Shown here: positions 1 to 6,725 of the stretch, piece after piece
Numbering within the stretch: the first letter of the stretch is position 1
Layout of the letters: the number at the start of each line of letters is the position of its first letter
Assembly (NCBI GenBank): GCA_013329175.1
Contig: DUKR01000070.1
Coordinates: 1-9,413, forward strand
Origin: Candidatus Woesearchaeota archaeon
Lineage (GTDB): Archaea; Nanobdellota; Nanobdellia; Woesearchaeales; UBA11716
Reading direction: 5' to 3'
Length of the DNA stretch: 9,413 bases
The notes under the pieces: generated by a model
Told to the model about the DNA's origin: nothing
What the model saw: the letters and a program-made list of their open reading frames with translations, nothing else
Database searches by the model: none
Made by a program: the position numbers and the translations under genes

Positions 1-115
1 TTTCGGGAATGATGCCCGTCAAAACTGCAAAGAGGCAGGCAAGGTTAGGAAAAAGAGCAGTAATCCTGAAGAAGCACAGTCACTTATGTCCAGAAAGGAG
101 TTCAAGCCCTATTGC

Positions 116-904
116 CTATTCAATGCGCAACACCCAATTCCTTTCCCCAACCCTATATCCCCTCTCAAGCGCATGATGGACGTAGGACACTGCTTCCTTC
201 ACCGCATCTTCCATGGAATAGCCTCTTGCCAATAATGCGGCAATCGCTGACGAGAGGGTGCAGCCAGTGCCGTGGCCTTCCTTATTAATTCTGCTATGCT
301 CAATCCCCATTGGCTCCTTTGCATCCTTTGCAAAGAAATAATCAGTGATTTTTTCACCTGCAAGATGCCCTCCCTTCATCAATACTGACTTGCAGCCTAA
401 TGCAAGGATATCCATTGCCGCTTTCTTTATCTCCGCCTCATTCCTGATGGGATACCCTACCATTACTTCTGCTTCAGGGACGTTGGGTGTCATGACTGTT
501 GCGAGAGGAATTAACACCTTCTTCAATGTGGCAATCGCAGAATCCTCAAGAAGCCTGGCGCCCGATGCTGCAACCATGACAGGATCAAGGACAATCTTTG
601 AAATGTGCCATTTCCGCAATCCCTCTGCCACGGTGCTAATAACCTTGGAATTTGCCAGCATCCCTATTTTTGCCGCATCACAGCCTATGTCGCTCATCAC
701 CGCATCAAGTTGGGCAGTGATGAAATCTGCAGGCACGGGATGGATTGCAGTGACTTCCTTCGTGTTCTGCGCTGTCAGCGCTACAATCACGCAGCTTCCA
801 TGCACGCCAAATGCCGCAAAGGCCTTTAGGTCAGCCTGAATCCCTGCCCCGCCGCCTGAGTCAGAGCCTGCGATGGTCAATGCCTTGCTTATGCCCCTAC
901 CCAC
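116..904 (-). CDS. thiD: Hydroxymethylpyrimidine / HMP-phosphate kinase ThiD
   Basis: Phosphorylates HMP and then HMP-P to HMP-PP, the pyrimidine substrate of ThiE; cytosolic ribokinase-like fold. The 262-residue protein has the family's usual length and all main motifs: the N-terminal TIAGSDSGGGAG stretch (10-21) followed by QADLKAF, KIGML (79-83), VLDPVMV, TPN, KGGH, and the C-terminal anion-hole motif HGTGC with the catalytic cysteine at about residue 215. The start is GTG at 904: an in-frame stop at 929-931 (the stop of the upstream symporter) closes the frame above it, and a GGAGG sequence lies 10 nt upstream. It is the last gene of the thi operon, 24 bp after the symporter. Many archaea carry ThiD fused to a ThiN domain (ThiDN); here ThiD is stand-alone, which fits the presence of ThiE upstream. 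Function is assigned with high confidence from sequence motifs. Confidence 0.96.
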   Translation of the reverse strand: MGRGISKALTIAGSDSGGGAGIQADLKAFAAFGVHGSCVIVALTAQNTKEVTAIHPVPADFITAQLDAVMSDIGCDAAKIGMLANSKVISTVAEGLRKWHISKIVLDPVMVAASGARLLEDSAIATLKKVLIPLATVMTPNVPEAEVMVGYPIRNEAEIKKAAMDILALGCKSVLMKGGHLAGEKITDYFFAKDAKEPMGIEHSRINKEGHGTGCTLSSAIAALLARGYSMEDAVKEAVSYVHHALERGYRVGERNWVLRIE

Positions 905-928
905 TTCCCTTCTCCCTCCCCTAAAGAT

Positions 929-2413
929 TCATCTGCCAAGATCCACAACATCCTTCTTCAGTTCAGAAAAGTCAAATTTTCCTGACAGCGGGGAAAGGAT
1001 AAGGCAGAGCACGAGAGGCACCATGGCAGCTACGGCAAAAGAGAGCAGCAGGCTGCCGCTTCCTATCAGGCTTTCCGAGGGGATTGCACTTGAGCTCAGC
1101 ACGCTGAGCAGGCTTTGCGAATAGGAGGGAGTCGGAAACAGCAAGCCGCCAAGCAGCACTCCTGCTCCTGTTGCAATGACCGCATAGGCATCAGAAAGCC
1201 TTCTTGCAAACATGCCGTAGAACGCAGGGAAAACGGCAGCGACGCACAGCAGGTCAGCGACAAGGAAGAGATACAGCACGCTATACCCCTGGGTTGCGAG
1301 AAGGATAGCAATTCCCGAAAGGATAACCATAAAGCTTCGCGCAACGGAGAGCATCTTCTTCTGGCTGGTTGATGGCCTGAGCCTGACTAGATCAACCGTG
1401 AACAGGGAGACTAGGCCGTTGAGCAGTGAATCCATGCTGCTCATCACCAAGGCTATGGCAAGCACCATCGCTGTAATGAGCACCCATTGGGGCGTCACCT
1501 GCATGAGGAAGGTGAACAGGGCGACTGAAGGGTGCTCTGCGGTGCCTGTGCCGACGGCAAAGAGCCCAAACAGCCCAGCGATGATGATGATAGGGAAGAT
1601 GATGATGCTGGCTATGGAAAAACCTCTCTGCATTGTTTTGGTATCCTTTGCGGCATACACCCGCTGCCAGTTGGCCTGGTTGAACAGCTCTGCGCCGATG
1701 ATTGCTATGATCAGGCTCAGCGCGTATGCTATCCCTTCCCACCCAGTGAGCGAGAACAAGGCAGGAGAAACTACCTGTGCCTTAGCAAAGATGCTTTCAA
1801 GCCCTCCGACAAACAGCAGGCTTGCAAGGAACACCAAAGCAAGCAGCGGAAGGATCACCCATGCCTGCACCACATCGGTGAAGACAGATGCTTTCAGCCC
1901 TCCTGCTGCGGTGTAGGCAAGCGTCCCTACACCTACAATTGCTGCAGTCACTATGAGGGGTGTTCCAAACACCATCTGCATGGCTAGAGCGATTCCCGTC
2001 ATCTCGGCTGTGAGAAATACCCCCATGTACATCACGCTCAGGGCTAAGACAGCAAGATACATTCCCTTTCCATAGCGGTGCAGCACATATTCAGTCAGGC
2101 TGTGCCCATGCGGCATAAGCGCGCGGATGCGCTTTCCTACAATGACAAACACAAGCACCGCGCTTGCGCTTCCTATACCATAGCCGACAAGCGCCATTAT
2201 CCCAACTGTCGCTCCGGTTTCAGCTGGTGAGAACAGTATCCACGCGCCCATGGCCGTAGCAATAATAGTAAGCCCCGTCGTTACAGCCGAGTAAGTGTTG
2301 CGTGAAGTTATATAGTCTTCTATGGAAAACCGCCTGGTGCTGGTGTACCAGATGCCAATCCCCGAAAACGCTATTGCCGTAGCAATAATGACTAAAACTC
2401 CTGCTATTTCCAT
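929..2413 (-). CDS. Sodium:solute symporter (SSS family), putative thiamine-precursor transporter
   Basis: Polytopic membrane protein of 494 residues with about 13 hydrophobic segments, as is usual for the SSS family (PutP, vSGLT, DUR3 relatives). Family signatures are visible: YTAAGGLKASVFTDVVQ (167-183), NQANWQRVYAAKD (245-257), and the SSMDSLLN segment (325-332), whose paired serines sit where the second Na+ site lies in characterised members. The ATG at 2413 has AGGAGG 8 nt upstream. The gene overlaps the end of thiE by 10 bp and is followed by thiD after 24 bp, so it is inside the thi operon. Substrate cannot be read from the sequence. From context, HMP, a thiazole, or thiamine is likely; comparative genomics has previously linked an SSS member (called ThiV, from memory) to thiamine regulons. 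Family certain, substrate inferred. Confidence 0.9.
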   Translation of the reverse strand: MEIAGVLVIIATAIAFSGIGIWYTSTRRFSIEDYITSRNTYSAVTTGLTIIATAMGAWILFSPAETGATVGIMALVGYGIGSASAVLVFVIVGKRIRALMPHGHSLTEYVLHRYGKGMYLAVLALSVMYMGVFLTAEMTGIALAMQMVFGTPLIVTAAIVGVGTLAYTAAGGLKASVFTDVVQAWVILPLLALVFLASLLFVGGLESIFAKAQVVSPALFSLTGWEGIAYALSLIIAIIGAELFNQANWQRVYAAKDTKTMQRGFSIASIIIFPIIIIAGLFGLFAVGTGTAEHPSVALFTFLMQVTPQWVLITAMVLAIALVMSSMDSLLNGLVSLFTVDLVRLRPSTSQKKMLSVARSFMVILSGIAILLATQGYSVLYLFLVADLLCVAAVFPAFYGMFARRLSDAYAVIATGAGVLLGGLLFPTPSYSQSLLSVLSSSAIPSESLIGSGSLLLSFAVAAMVPLVLCLILSPLSGKFDFSELKKDVVDLGR

Positions 2414-3036
2414 TCTGCATCCCTCCTGATAATCATAATGAAGTCCTGCGCAGCCCTCTCAACGTCGTCTGCCTCAACAAGAGCGGAGATGACAGCTATC
2501 CGCGTTGCGCCTGCTTCAAGCACTTTTTCGGCGTTGTGGAGCTTGATGCCGCCGATGGCGACAAAAGGGATAGGCAGTTTCGGCGCCATCTCCCTGACCA
2601 ACTGCAATCCAACGGGATTTGGCTTCTTTCTCGTGGGAAATACAGGGCCGATGCTGATGTAATCAGCGCCTTCCACAACTGCTGCAAGTGCCTGTTCTCT
2701 TGAGTGGGTGGATTTGCCGATGACTCCTGAATATATCCTGCGAGCTTGTGAGAGGGGCATATCTTCCTGGCCAAGATGCAGCCCGTCAGCCCCAACATCC
2801 CTTGCGATGTCAGGATAGTCATTGACGACAAAGAAGACGCTGTGCTCTTTGCATATGCCTGCAATGATTCTTGCTTCTTCTGCGTACTGCTCTTTTGTCC
2901 ATTCTTTTTCCCTGAGCTGGACTATTGTCGCTCCGCCCTCTATTGCTTTGCTTACCATGTACGAGTTTGGCCTTCCTCTGGCAAGGTTTGATTCTGTCAC
3001 CAGGTAGAGTGCATTGTTGGGCAATTGATTAGGCAT
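2404..3036 (-). CDS. thiE: Thiamine phosphate synthase ThiE
   Basis: Joins HMP-PP with thiazole phosphate carboxylate (or HET-P) to give thiamine phosphate. The 210-residue TIM barrel has the length and motifs of bacterial ThiE: VQLREK (39-44), VNDYPDIA (71-78), DGLHLGQEDMP (84-94), GKSTHS (107-112), YISIGPVFPTRKK (126-138) and the phosphate-binding AIGGI (160-164). Start is ATG at 3036, 18 nt after the thiG stop, with only a weak AGG upstream. Its 3' end overlaps the symporter start by 10 bp, suggesting translational coupling. Many archaea use a ThiN domain for this reaction instead; having ThiE here frees the operon's ThiN domain (in the first gene) for regulation. No missing key residues seen. 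Confidence 0.97.
   Translation of the reverse strand: MPNQLPNNALYLVTESNLARGRPNSYMVSKAIEGGATIVQLREKEWTKEQYAEEARIIAGICKEHSVFFVVNDYPDIARDVGADGLHLGQEDMPLSQARRIYSGVIGKSTHSREQALAAVVEGADYISIGPVFPTRKKPNPVGLQLVREMAPKLPIPFVAIGGIKLHNAEKVLEAGATRIAVISALVEADDVERAAQDFIMIIRRDAEWK
2422..2427 (-). promoter_or_regulatory. Ribosome binding site of the symporter gene
   Basis: Minus-strand AGGAGG, 8 nt before the ATG at 2413, inside the thiE coding end. Confidence 0.75.
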
Positions 3037-3054
3037 TTTGTCCTGCTCTGCGAA

Positions 3055-3819
3055 TCATTCAATATGATTTTCTTCCGGGCTGCTTGCTGTTGCGTAGCGC
3101 TGCTTTGGCATCCTGCCAGCTTCAAATGCAAGCCTGCCTGCTTCTGCTGCCAGCTTCATAGCCTTTGCCATCTTCACCGGAGATTTTGCCTTTGCTATCG
3201 CAGTATTGAGCAGCACTCCGTCAGCGCCAAGCTCAAATGCTATCGCTACGTCTGATGCAGTGCCGACTCCTGCATCAACAATGACAGGAACCTTTGCCTG
3301 CTCAAGGATGAGCCTGATGTTTGCAGGATTCAGTATGCCCTGACCAGAGCCAATGGGCGCAGCAAGCGGCATGACTGCAGCTGCCCCCGCCTCCTCCAGC
3401 CTTTTTGCCGCAACCACGTCATCATTGGTGTAGGCTAGCACCGTAAATCCTTCCCTGACAAGAATCCTCGTCGCTTCTATCGTTCCTGCGGTGTCAGGCA
3501 TCAATGTCTTTTGGTCGCCAATGACTTCAAGCTTTATGATATCAGTAGCGCAGGCCTCCCGTGCAAGCCTTGCCACCCTGACAGCATCCTCAACCGTAAA
3601 GCATCCTGCAGTGTTTGGCAGGAGCTTGTACTTCTTCAGGTCAAGGAAATTGATGAGATTCTCTTTGGGATTCTCAAGGTTCACCCTTCTGATTGCGACA
3701 GTTACACAGTCAGTGCCTGATGCCACAAGCGCTTTCTGCATCAGTTCAAACGTCTCGTATTTTCCTGTTCCTACAAACAGCCTTGATGAAAATTCGTATC
3801 TTCCAATGCTCAATCCCAT
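3055..3819 (-). CDS. thiG: Thiazole synthase ThiG
   Basis: Builds the thiazole phosphate ring from DXP, dehydroglycine and ThiS thiocarboxylate. The frame can be extended to a TTG at 3834, but ATG at 3819 is the better start: GGAGG (3825-3829) lies 5 nt before it, the ATG is 1 nt past the thiS stop, and the resulting 254 residues open with MGLSIGRYEFSSRLFVGTGKY-like family sequence. With that start the Schiff-base lysine of the IIKLEVIGD motif is residue 96, the same number as in Bacillus subtilis ThiG. Other motifs: VTVAIRR, LLPNTAGC, MPLAAPIGSGQG, VDAGVGTASD and GVLLNTAIA. It lies directly downstream of thiS and thiO, whose products supply sulfur and dehydroglycine. Bacterial-type ThiG is uncommon in archaea, which generally use Thi4. 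Confidence 0.97.
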   Translation of the reverse strand: MGLSIGRYEFSSRLFVGTGKYETFELMQKALVASGTDCVTVAIRRVNLENPKENLINFLDLKKYKLLPNTAGCFTVEDAVRVARLAREACATDIIKLEVIGDQKTLMPDTAGTIEATRILVREGFTVLAYTNDDVVAAKRLEEAGAAAVMPLAAPIGSGQGILNPANIRLILEQAKVPVIVDAGVGTASDVAIAFELGADGVLLNTAIAKAKSPVKMAKAMKLAAEAGRLAFEAGRMPKQRYATASSPEENHIE

Positions 3820-3820
3820 G

Positions 3821-4018
3821 TTATCCTCCCCCAATCATGCCAACAATCTCTATGCTGTCGCCATTGCGTAGTTGTGCATCGCCAAACGTTGTGCGAGGGA
3901 CAATGGCTTTATTCTTCTCGACAACCACCCTATCGGGTGCAAGGGCATGCTCTTTGAGCAGGTCGAGCACGGTCGCTGCTTTGGTTTCTTTTTCCCTGCC
4001 ATTCAGCCGTATCCTCAT
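3821..4018 (-). CDS. thiS: Sulfur carrier protein ThiS
   Basis: Small ubiquitin-like protein of 65 residues, the normal size of ThiS, with the required C-terminal Gly-Gly (the chain ends VGMIGGG). ThiF adenylates this terminus, it becomes a thiocarboxylate, and it donates sulfur to ThiG. The N-terminal MRIRLNGRE strand and the DLLKEHAL helix fit the beta-grasp fold. The start ATG overlaps the thiO stop as ATGA, and AGGTGA lies 4 nt upstream inside the thiO coding end, so the two are probably translationally coupled. The gene ends TAA 1 nt before the thiG ATG. A MoaD/SAMP-type carrier is an alternative, but placement between thiO and thiG makes ThiS the clear choice. Confidence 0.95.
   Translation of the reverse strand: MRIRLNGREKETKAATVLDLLKEHALAPDRVVVEKNKAIVPRTTFGDAQLRNGDSIEIVGMIGGG
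3825..3829 (-). promoter_or_regulatory. Ribosome binding site deciding the thiG start
   Basis: Minus-strand GGAGG within a GGGGGAGG run (3825-3832), 5 nt before the ATG at 3819. It sits between the TTG at 3834 and this ATG, so it argues against the TTG start. Confidence 0.8.
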
Positions 4019-5100
4019 GCCATCACCTGCTCCAGATGCATAGGCGAGAAGGAAGGGTGCTGTTTTCCTGTAATGACCGCTTCAGCTATAATCTTAGCGG
4101 TAATGGGCGCAAGAAGGATGCCGTTTCGGTAGTGGCCTGCCGCAAGGTGCTCATGCTCCCTGATGGTGCCAATGTATGGTATGCCTGTTGCAGAGAGCGG
4201 GCGGAGCCCTGCCCAGCGCTCAACAACTGTGCACTCTGCTAATGCTGGTATAAGCGCTATTGCCTGCTCATAGAGATGCTGCATCGCTGTCTCTGTCACG
4301 CGGGCATCAAAGCCCACATCCTCAACTGTTGAGCCTGCAACAAGCGTTGCGTCCTTTCGCGGGATAAGATATATGGGATGGTGGCTGATGATGTGCTTGA
4401 TGGCGATTCCCTTGATACTGAACCTTATCATCTGGCCCCGTATTGGCTTTACCGCAGCTCCTGCGTGCTCTGCTGCCCATGCACCCTCGCAGTGGATGAG
4501 GTGCTCGCAGGCAAAGGATCCCTGCTTGGCGACAAGCTCATGCCTCCCGCCTGAGCTTAGGATGGACGTCACGTGGCAATGCTCAATGATTGCAGCGCCA
4601 TTCCTCTCTGCTGCTGCCTTCAAAGCCTTGAGGAGCAGCCTGTTGTTGACCTGGTTGTCGCTTGGCATGTAGAGCGCAATCCTTAATGGCATATTCAGTT
4701 CAGGCTCTTTTCTTCTGGCTTCTCCTTCTGAAAGGATCCTGGCGGCAATCCCATTGCTTTTGGCAAACTGGTATTTCTCAAGAAGCTGAAACTCTTCATC
4801 CTTGTTGCTGGCTACGAGGATGCTTCCTGTAGCGTCATATTCAACAGCTATCCCACTGTCACGCTCAACCTCTTTTACGAAGCCAGGATACATCCTTGCG
4901 CTCTCGCAACAGAGATCAAAAAATGCACGATTGCCTTCAAATTCCGTGACGGGCCGTATCATGCCGCCTGATGCCCACGATGCTCCTTCCCTGATGGTGC
5001 CTCGCTCAAGCACAACCACTTTTTTCCCATTCCTTGCAAGGCGATAGGCGCAGGACAGGCCAATCACCCCTCCCCCTATGACTGCAGCGTCATAGCTCAT
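4015..5100 (-). CDS. thiO: Glycine oxidase ThiO (FAD-dependent)
   Basis: Oxidises glycine with O2 to dehydroglycine and H2O2, supplying the C-N unit for ThiG. The 361-residue protein belongs to the D-amino-acid oxidase/DadA superfamily: dinucleotide-binding GGGVIG (9-14) with the ribose-binding acidic residue at E32, the EGASWASGGMIRP stretch typical of glycine oxidases, AGLRP with R300 and HYRNGILLAP with R325. These arginines correspond by motif to the substrate- and FAD-site arginines known in B. subtilis ThiO (R302, R329). The start ATG overlaps the TPK stop as ATGA and has AGGTGA 4 nt upstream. Co-location with thiS and thiG supports ThiO over sarcosine oxidase or another DadA relative. 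No thiH is seen, so this appears to be the only dehydroglycine source in the operon. Confidence 0.93.
   Translation of the reverse strand: MSYDAAVIGGGVIGLSCAYRLARNGKKVVVLERGTIREGASWASGGMIRPVTEFEGNRAFFDLCCESARMYPGFVKEVERDSGIAVEYDATGSILVASNKDEEFQLLEKYQFAKSNGIAARILSEGEARRKEPELNMPLRIALYMPSDNQVNNRLLLKALKAAAERNGAAIIEHCHVTSILSSGGRHELVAKQGSFACEHLIHCEGAWAAEHAGAAVKPIRGQMIRFSIKGIAIKHIISHHPIYLIPRKDATLVAGSTVEDVGFDARVTETAMQHLYEQAIALIPALAECTVVERWAGLRPLSATGIPYIGTIREHEHLAAGHYRNGILLAPITAKIIAEAVITGKQHPSFSPMHLEQVMA
4023..4028 (-). promoter_or_regulatory. Ribosome binding site of thiS
   Basis: Minus-strand AGGTGA, 4 nt before the thiS ATG at 4018, within the last codons of thiO; start and stop overlap as ATGA. 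Confidence 0.75.
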
Positions 5101-5750
5101 GGCTTCACCTGCGCGTCAACAGACTGCATCACAAGCACCATTCCTTTCCTGAGGGATATGCGGGCGGTCTCTCCGGCCATCCTGTTGGATATCCCTATCC
5201 AGCCAGAAGGGACGTCCTTGTTGCTGATGCACCATTTCAAGCCTGCATACGTCAGCCCCTTAACATCAGAGGCTGCAATCACTGAGAGCGTGCTGCCTGC
5301 TGCTCCCTTCACCTCAAGTGACGAGCTGACAAGCCAGACGGTATTGTGCTCATCCATCATCCTGCAGGGGAGGGATGGAGGGATGCGTGAGAGGGAAAGC
5401 GCATTTGCTAGGGTGTGATCAAGCCGTGTACCTATTGCGCCGATGATGATAATCTCAAAGGGAGCAAGTTTCAGTGCCTGTGCTATCGCCAGCTCAAGGT
5501 CAGTCTTGTCCTGATCAGGGTCTTCTATGACTTTCGTCCTCCCATTGCCCCTGAGTGAGGCATGGACTTTTGCAGTGATGGAATCAAGGTCGCCTATCAC
5601 CATATCGGGAGTGAAGCCAAGCTCATGGATGCGGTTTGCCCCGCCGTCAGCGCAGATGATGACATCAGCCTCTGAAAGTATCCTTGAGTGAAATGCGGAA
5701 TCATCCATGCTGCCGTTTGCTGCAATCACTACACGCTTTCTTTGCTCCAT
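5097..5750 (-). CDS. thiN: Thiamine pyrophosphokinase (TPK)
   Basis: Transfers pyrophosphate from ATP to free thiamine, giving thiamine diphosphate. The 217 residues carry the TPK signatures in order: ADGGANR (34-40), GDLDSI (53-58), DQDKTDLE (79-86) and GAIGTRLDHTLAN (104-116), followed by the smaller C-terminal beta domain with ISNRM and ARISLRKGMVLV. The symbol thiN is used in the bacterial sense (B. subtilis YloS) and is unrelated to the archaeal ThiN domain found in the operon's first gene. ATG at 5750 lies 6 bp after the thiF stop, and the gene end overlaps thiO by 4 bp (ATGA). ThiE produces thiamine phosphate rather than thiamine, so TPK here means salvage of imported or dephosphorylated thiamine unless a ThiL is encoded elsewhere. 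Confidence 0.93.
   Translation of the reverse strand: MEQRKRVVIAANGSMDDSAFHSRILSEADVIICADGGANRIHELGFTPDMVIGDLDSITAKVHASLRGNGRTKVIEDPDQDKTDLELAIAQALKLAPFEIIIIGAIGTRLDHTLANALSLSRIPPSLPCRMMDEHNTVWLVSSSLEVKGAAGSTLSVIAASDVKGLTYAGLKWCISNKDVPSGWIGISNRMAGETARISLRKGMVLVMQSVDAQVKP
5105..5110 (-). promoter_or_regulatory. Ribosome binding site of thiO
   Basis: Minus-strand AGGTGA, 4 nt before the thiO ATG at 5100 and inside the end of the TPK gene. The same hexamer and spacing precede thiS. Confidence 0.75.
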
Positions 5751-5756
5751 TACTAG

Positions 5757-6725
5757 TCATGCTCCGACGTATTTTGCTATTGCTGATTTTGCCTGTGCAA
5801 GGCTTGCTGCCCGCACGTTAATCCTGCCGTTGGCAAATGCTGAGATATTGTCAAAGATGAGATAGCCATGGCTCCCCCTCACCTCACCCAGGGCAGAGAG
5901 CTTCTCCTTGAGCGCTTCAAGCTCAATGCCATGCTGATAGAAATGGTAGAGCCCTGAGCACTGGCAGGTTATTGCTTTTGGCTCCTTTTTTCCTGAAAGA
6001 TAGTCATATCTCCCCCTGCACGCAGGGCATTTTTGGTTATGTGCTGTGGTTACTGAGCGCAGAGTGTTGTCCTCAAGGCTGAGAGCATACAGCTTCTGGC
6101 CTTCAAACGTGCCGATCAGAATTTTCAGCGCCTCAGCTGCCTGAAGTGCAGCGGCTATCACCGATGCGCTGGCAACTATGCCGCCGGTATCGCAGGTTGG
6201 AAGGCCGGCTGGGTGGGCGAAGGTGCAGGCGAAGCACGGCGTTTCTGGCGTCACTGCCATGACATTGGCCTGCCTCTGAATTGCTCCTGCATGCACCCAG
6301 GGGATGCCATTTTTTCTTGCATAGTCATTGATCAGGAAGCGGGTGTAGAGATTATCAGTGCAGTCAAGGATGATGCTTGCGCCCTGCGCAATCTTTGCCA
6401 TACTCCTGAAATTGACGTCATCTACGATGGTGAACAGGGAAATTCCTGAGTTCACTGCCCGCAGCCTTCTTGCGGCAGCCTCAGCCTTCAGCTCTCCAAT
6501 ATCAGCCTCAGTAAAGAGAGTCTGGCGCTGTAGGTTGCTCATCTCGACAACATCCCTGTCAACAAGCGTAAGCTTTCCGATGCCTGCTCTTGCAAGCAGG
6601 TCAGCTGCAACGGTTCCCAGTGCCCCGATGCCAATGATAGCAGCATGAGCATTCATTATCTTCTGCTGTGCTGCTTTACCAAGCACCAGCTCCTGGCGGG
6701 AATATCTCAGAGCAGCATCAGGCAC
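5757..6725 (-). CDS. thiF: ThiF/MoeB-family E1-like adenylyltransferase for ThiS
   Basis: Activates the ThiS C-terminus by adenylation, the first step of sulfur loading. The 322 residues open with RYSRQ, then the nucleotide-binding GIGALG (32-37), D56, NLQRQ (64-68), DCTDN with D124, a structural zinc site from C164, C167, C233 and C236, and the thiolating cysteine C178 in PTCDTGG. Residues from about 240 on form a C-terminal extension ending in AKYVGA; similar tails occur in some ThiF/MoeB proteins (for example Deinococcus-Thermus, from memory). Start is GTG at 6725, chosen because GAGGTGATC, a near-perfect match to the 16S tail complement, lies 5 nt upstream. It overlaps thiR by 19 bp. It may also serve a MoaD or Urm1/SAMP-type carrier. 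Confidence 0.93.
   Translation of the reverse strand: MPDAALRYSRQELVLGKAAQQKIMNAHAAIIGIGALGTVAADLLARAGIGKLTLVDRDVVEMSNLQRQTLFTEADIGELKAEAAARRLRAVNSGISLFTIVDDVNFRSMAKIAQGASIILDCTDNLYTRFLINDYARKNGIPWVHAGAIQRQANVMAVTPETPCFACTFAHPAGLPTCDTGGIVASASVIAAALQAAEALKILIGTFEGQKLYALSLEDNTLRSVTTAHNQKCPACRGRYDYLSGKKEPKAITCQCSGLYHFYQHGIELEALKEKLSALGEVRGSHGYLIFDNISAFANGRINVRAASLAQAKSAIAKYVGA

Noticed and set aside
48..57. Minus-strand CTCTTTTTCC downstream of thiD as an operon terminator.
   Set aside because: A single five-T run without other support is too weak, although archaeal terminators can be T-runs.
1..82. A hydrophobic open frame on the minus strand after the stop at 80-82 (translating roughly as LCFFRITALFPNLACLF...) running off the left edge.
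   Set aside because: No ATG, no convincing GTG/TTG with a ribosome binding site, and only 26 codons visible. It could be the start of a membrane-protein gene or chance; the first 115 bases are left without a gene.
345..839. Long plus-strand open frames opposite thiD (and similar ones opposite the symporter, thiG and others).
   Set aside because: They are antisense shadows of strongly motif-supported genes, with no ribosome binding sites or family features.
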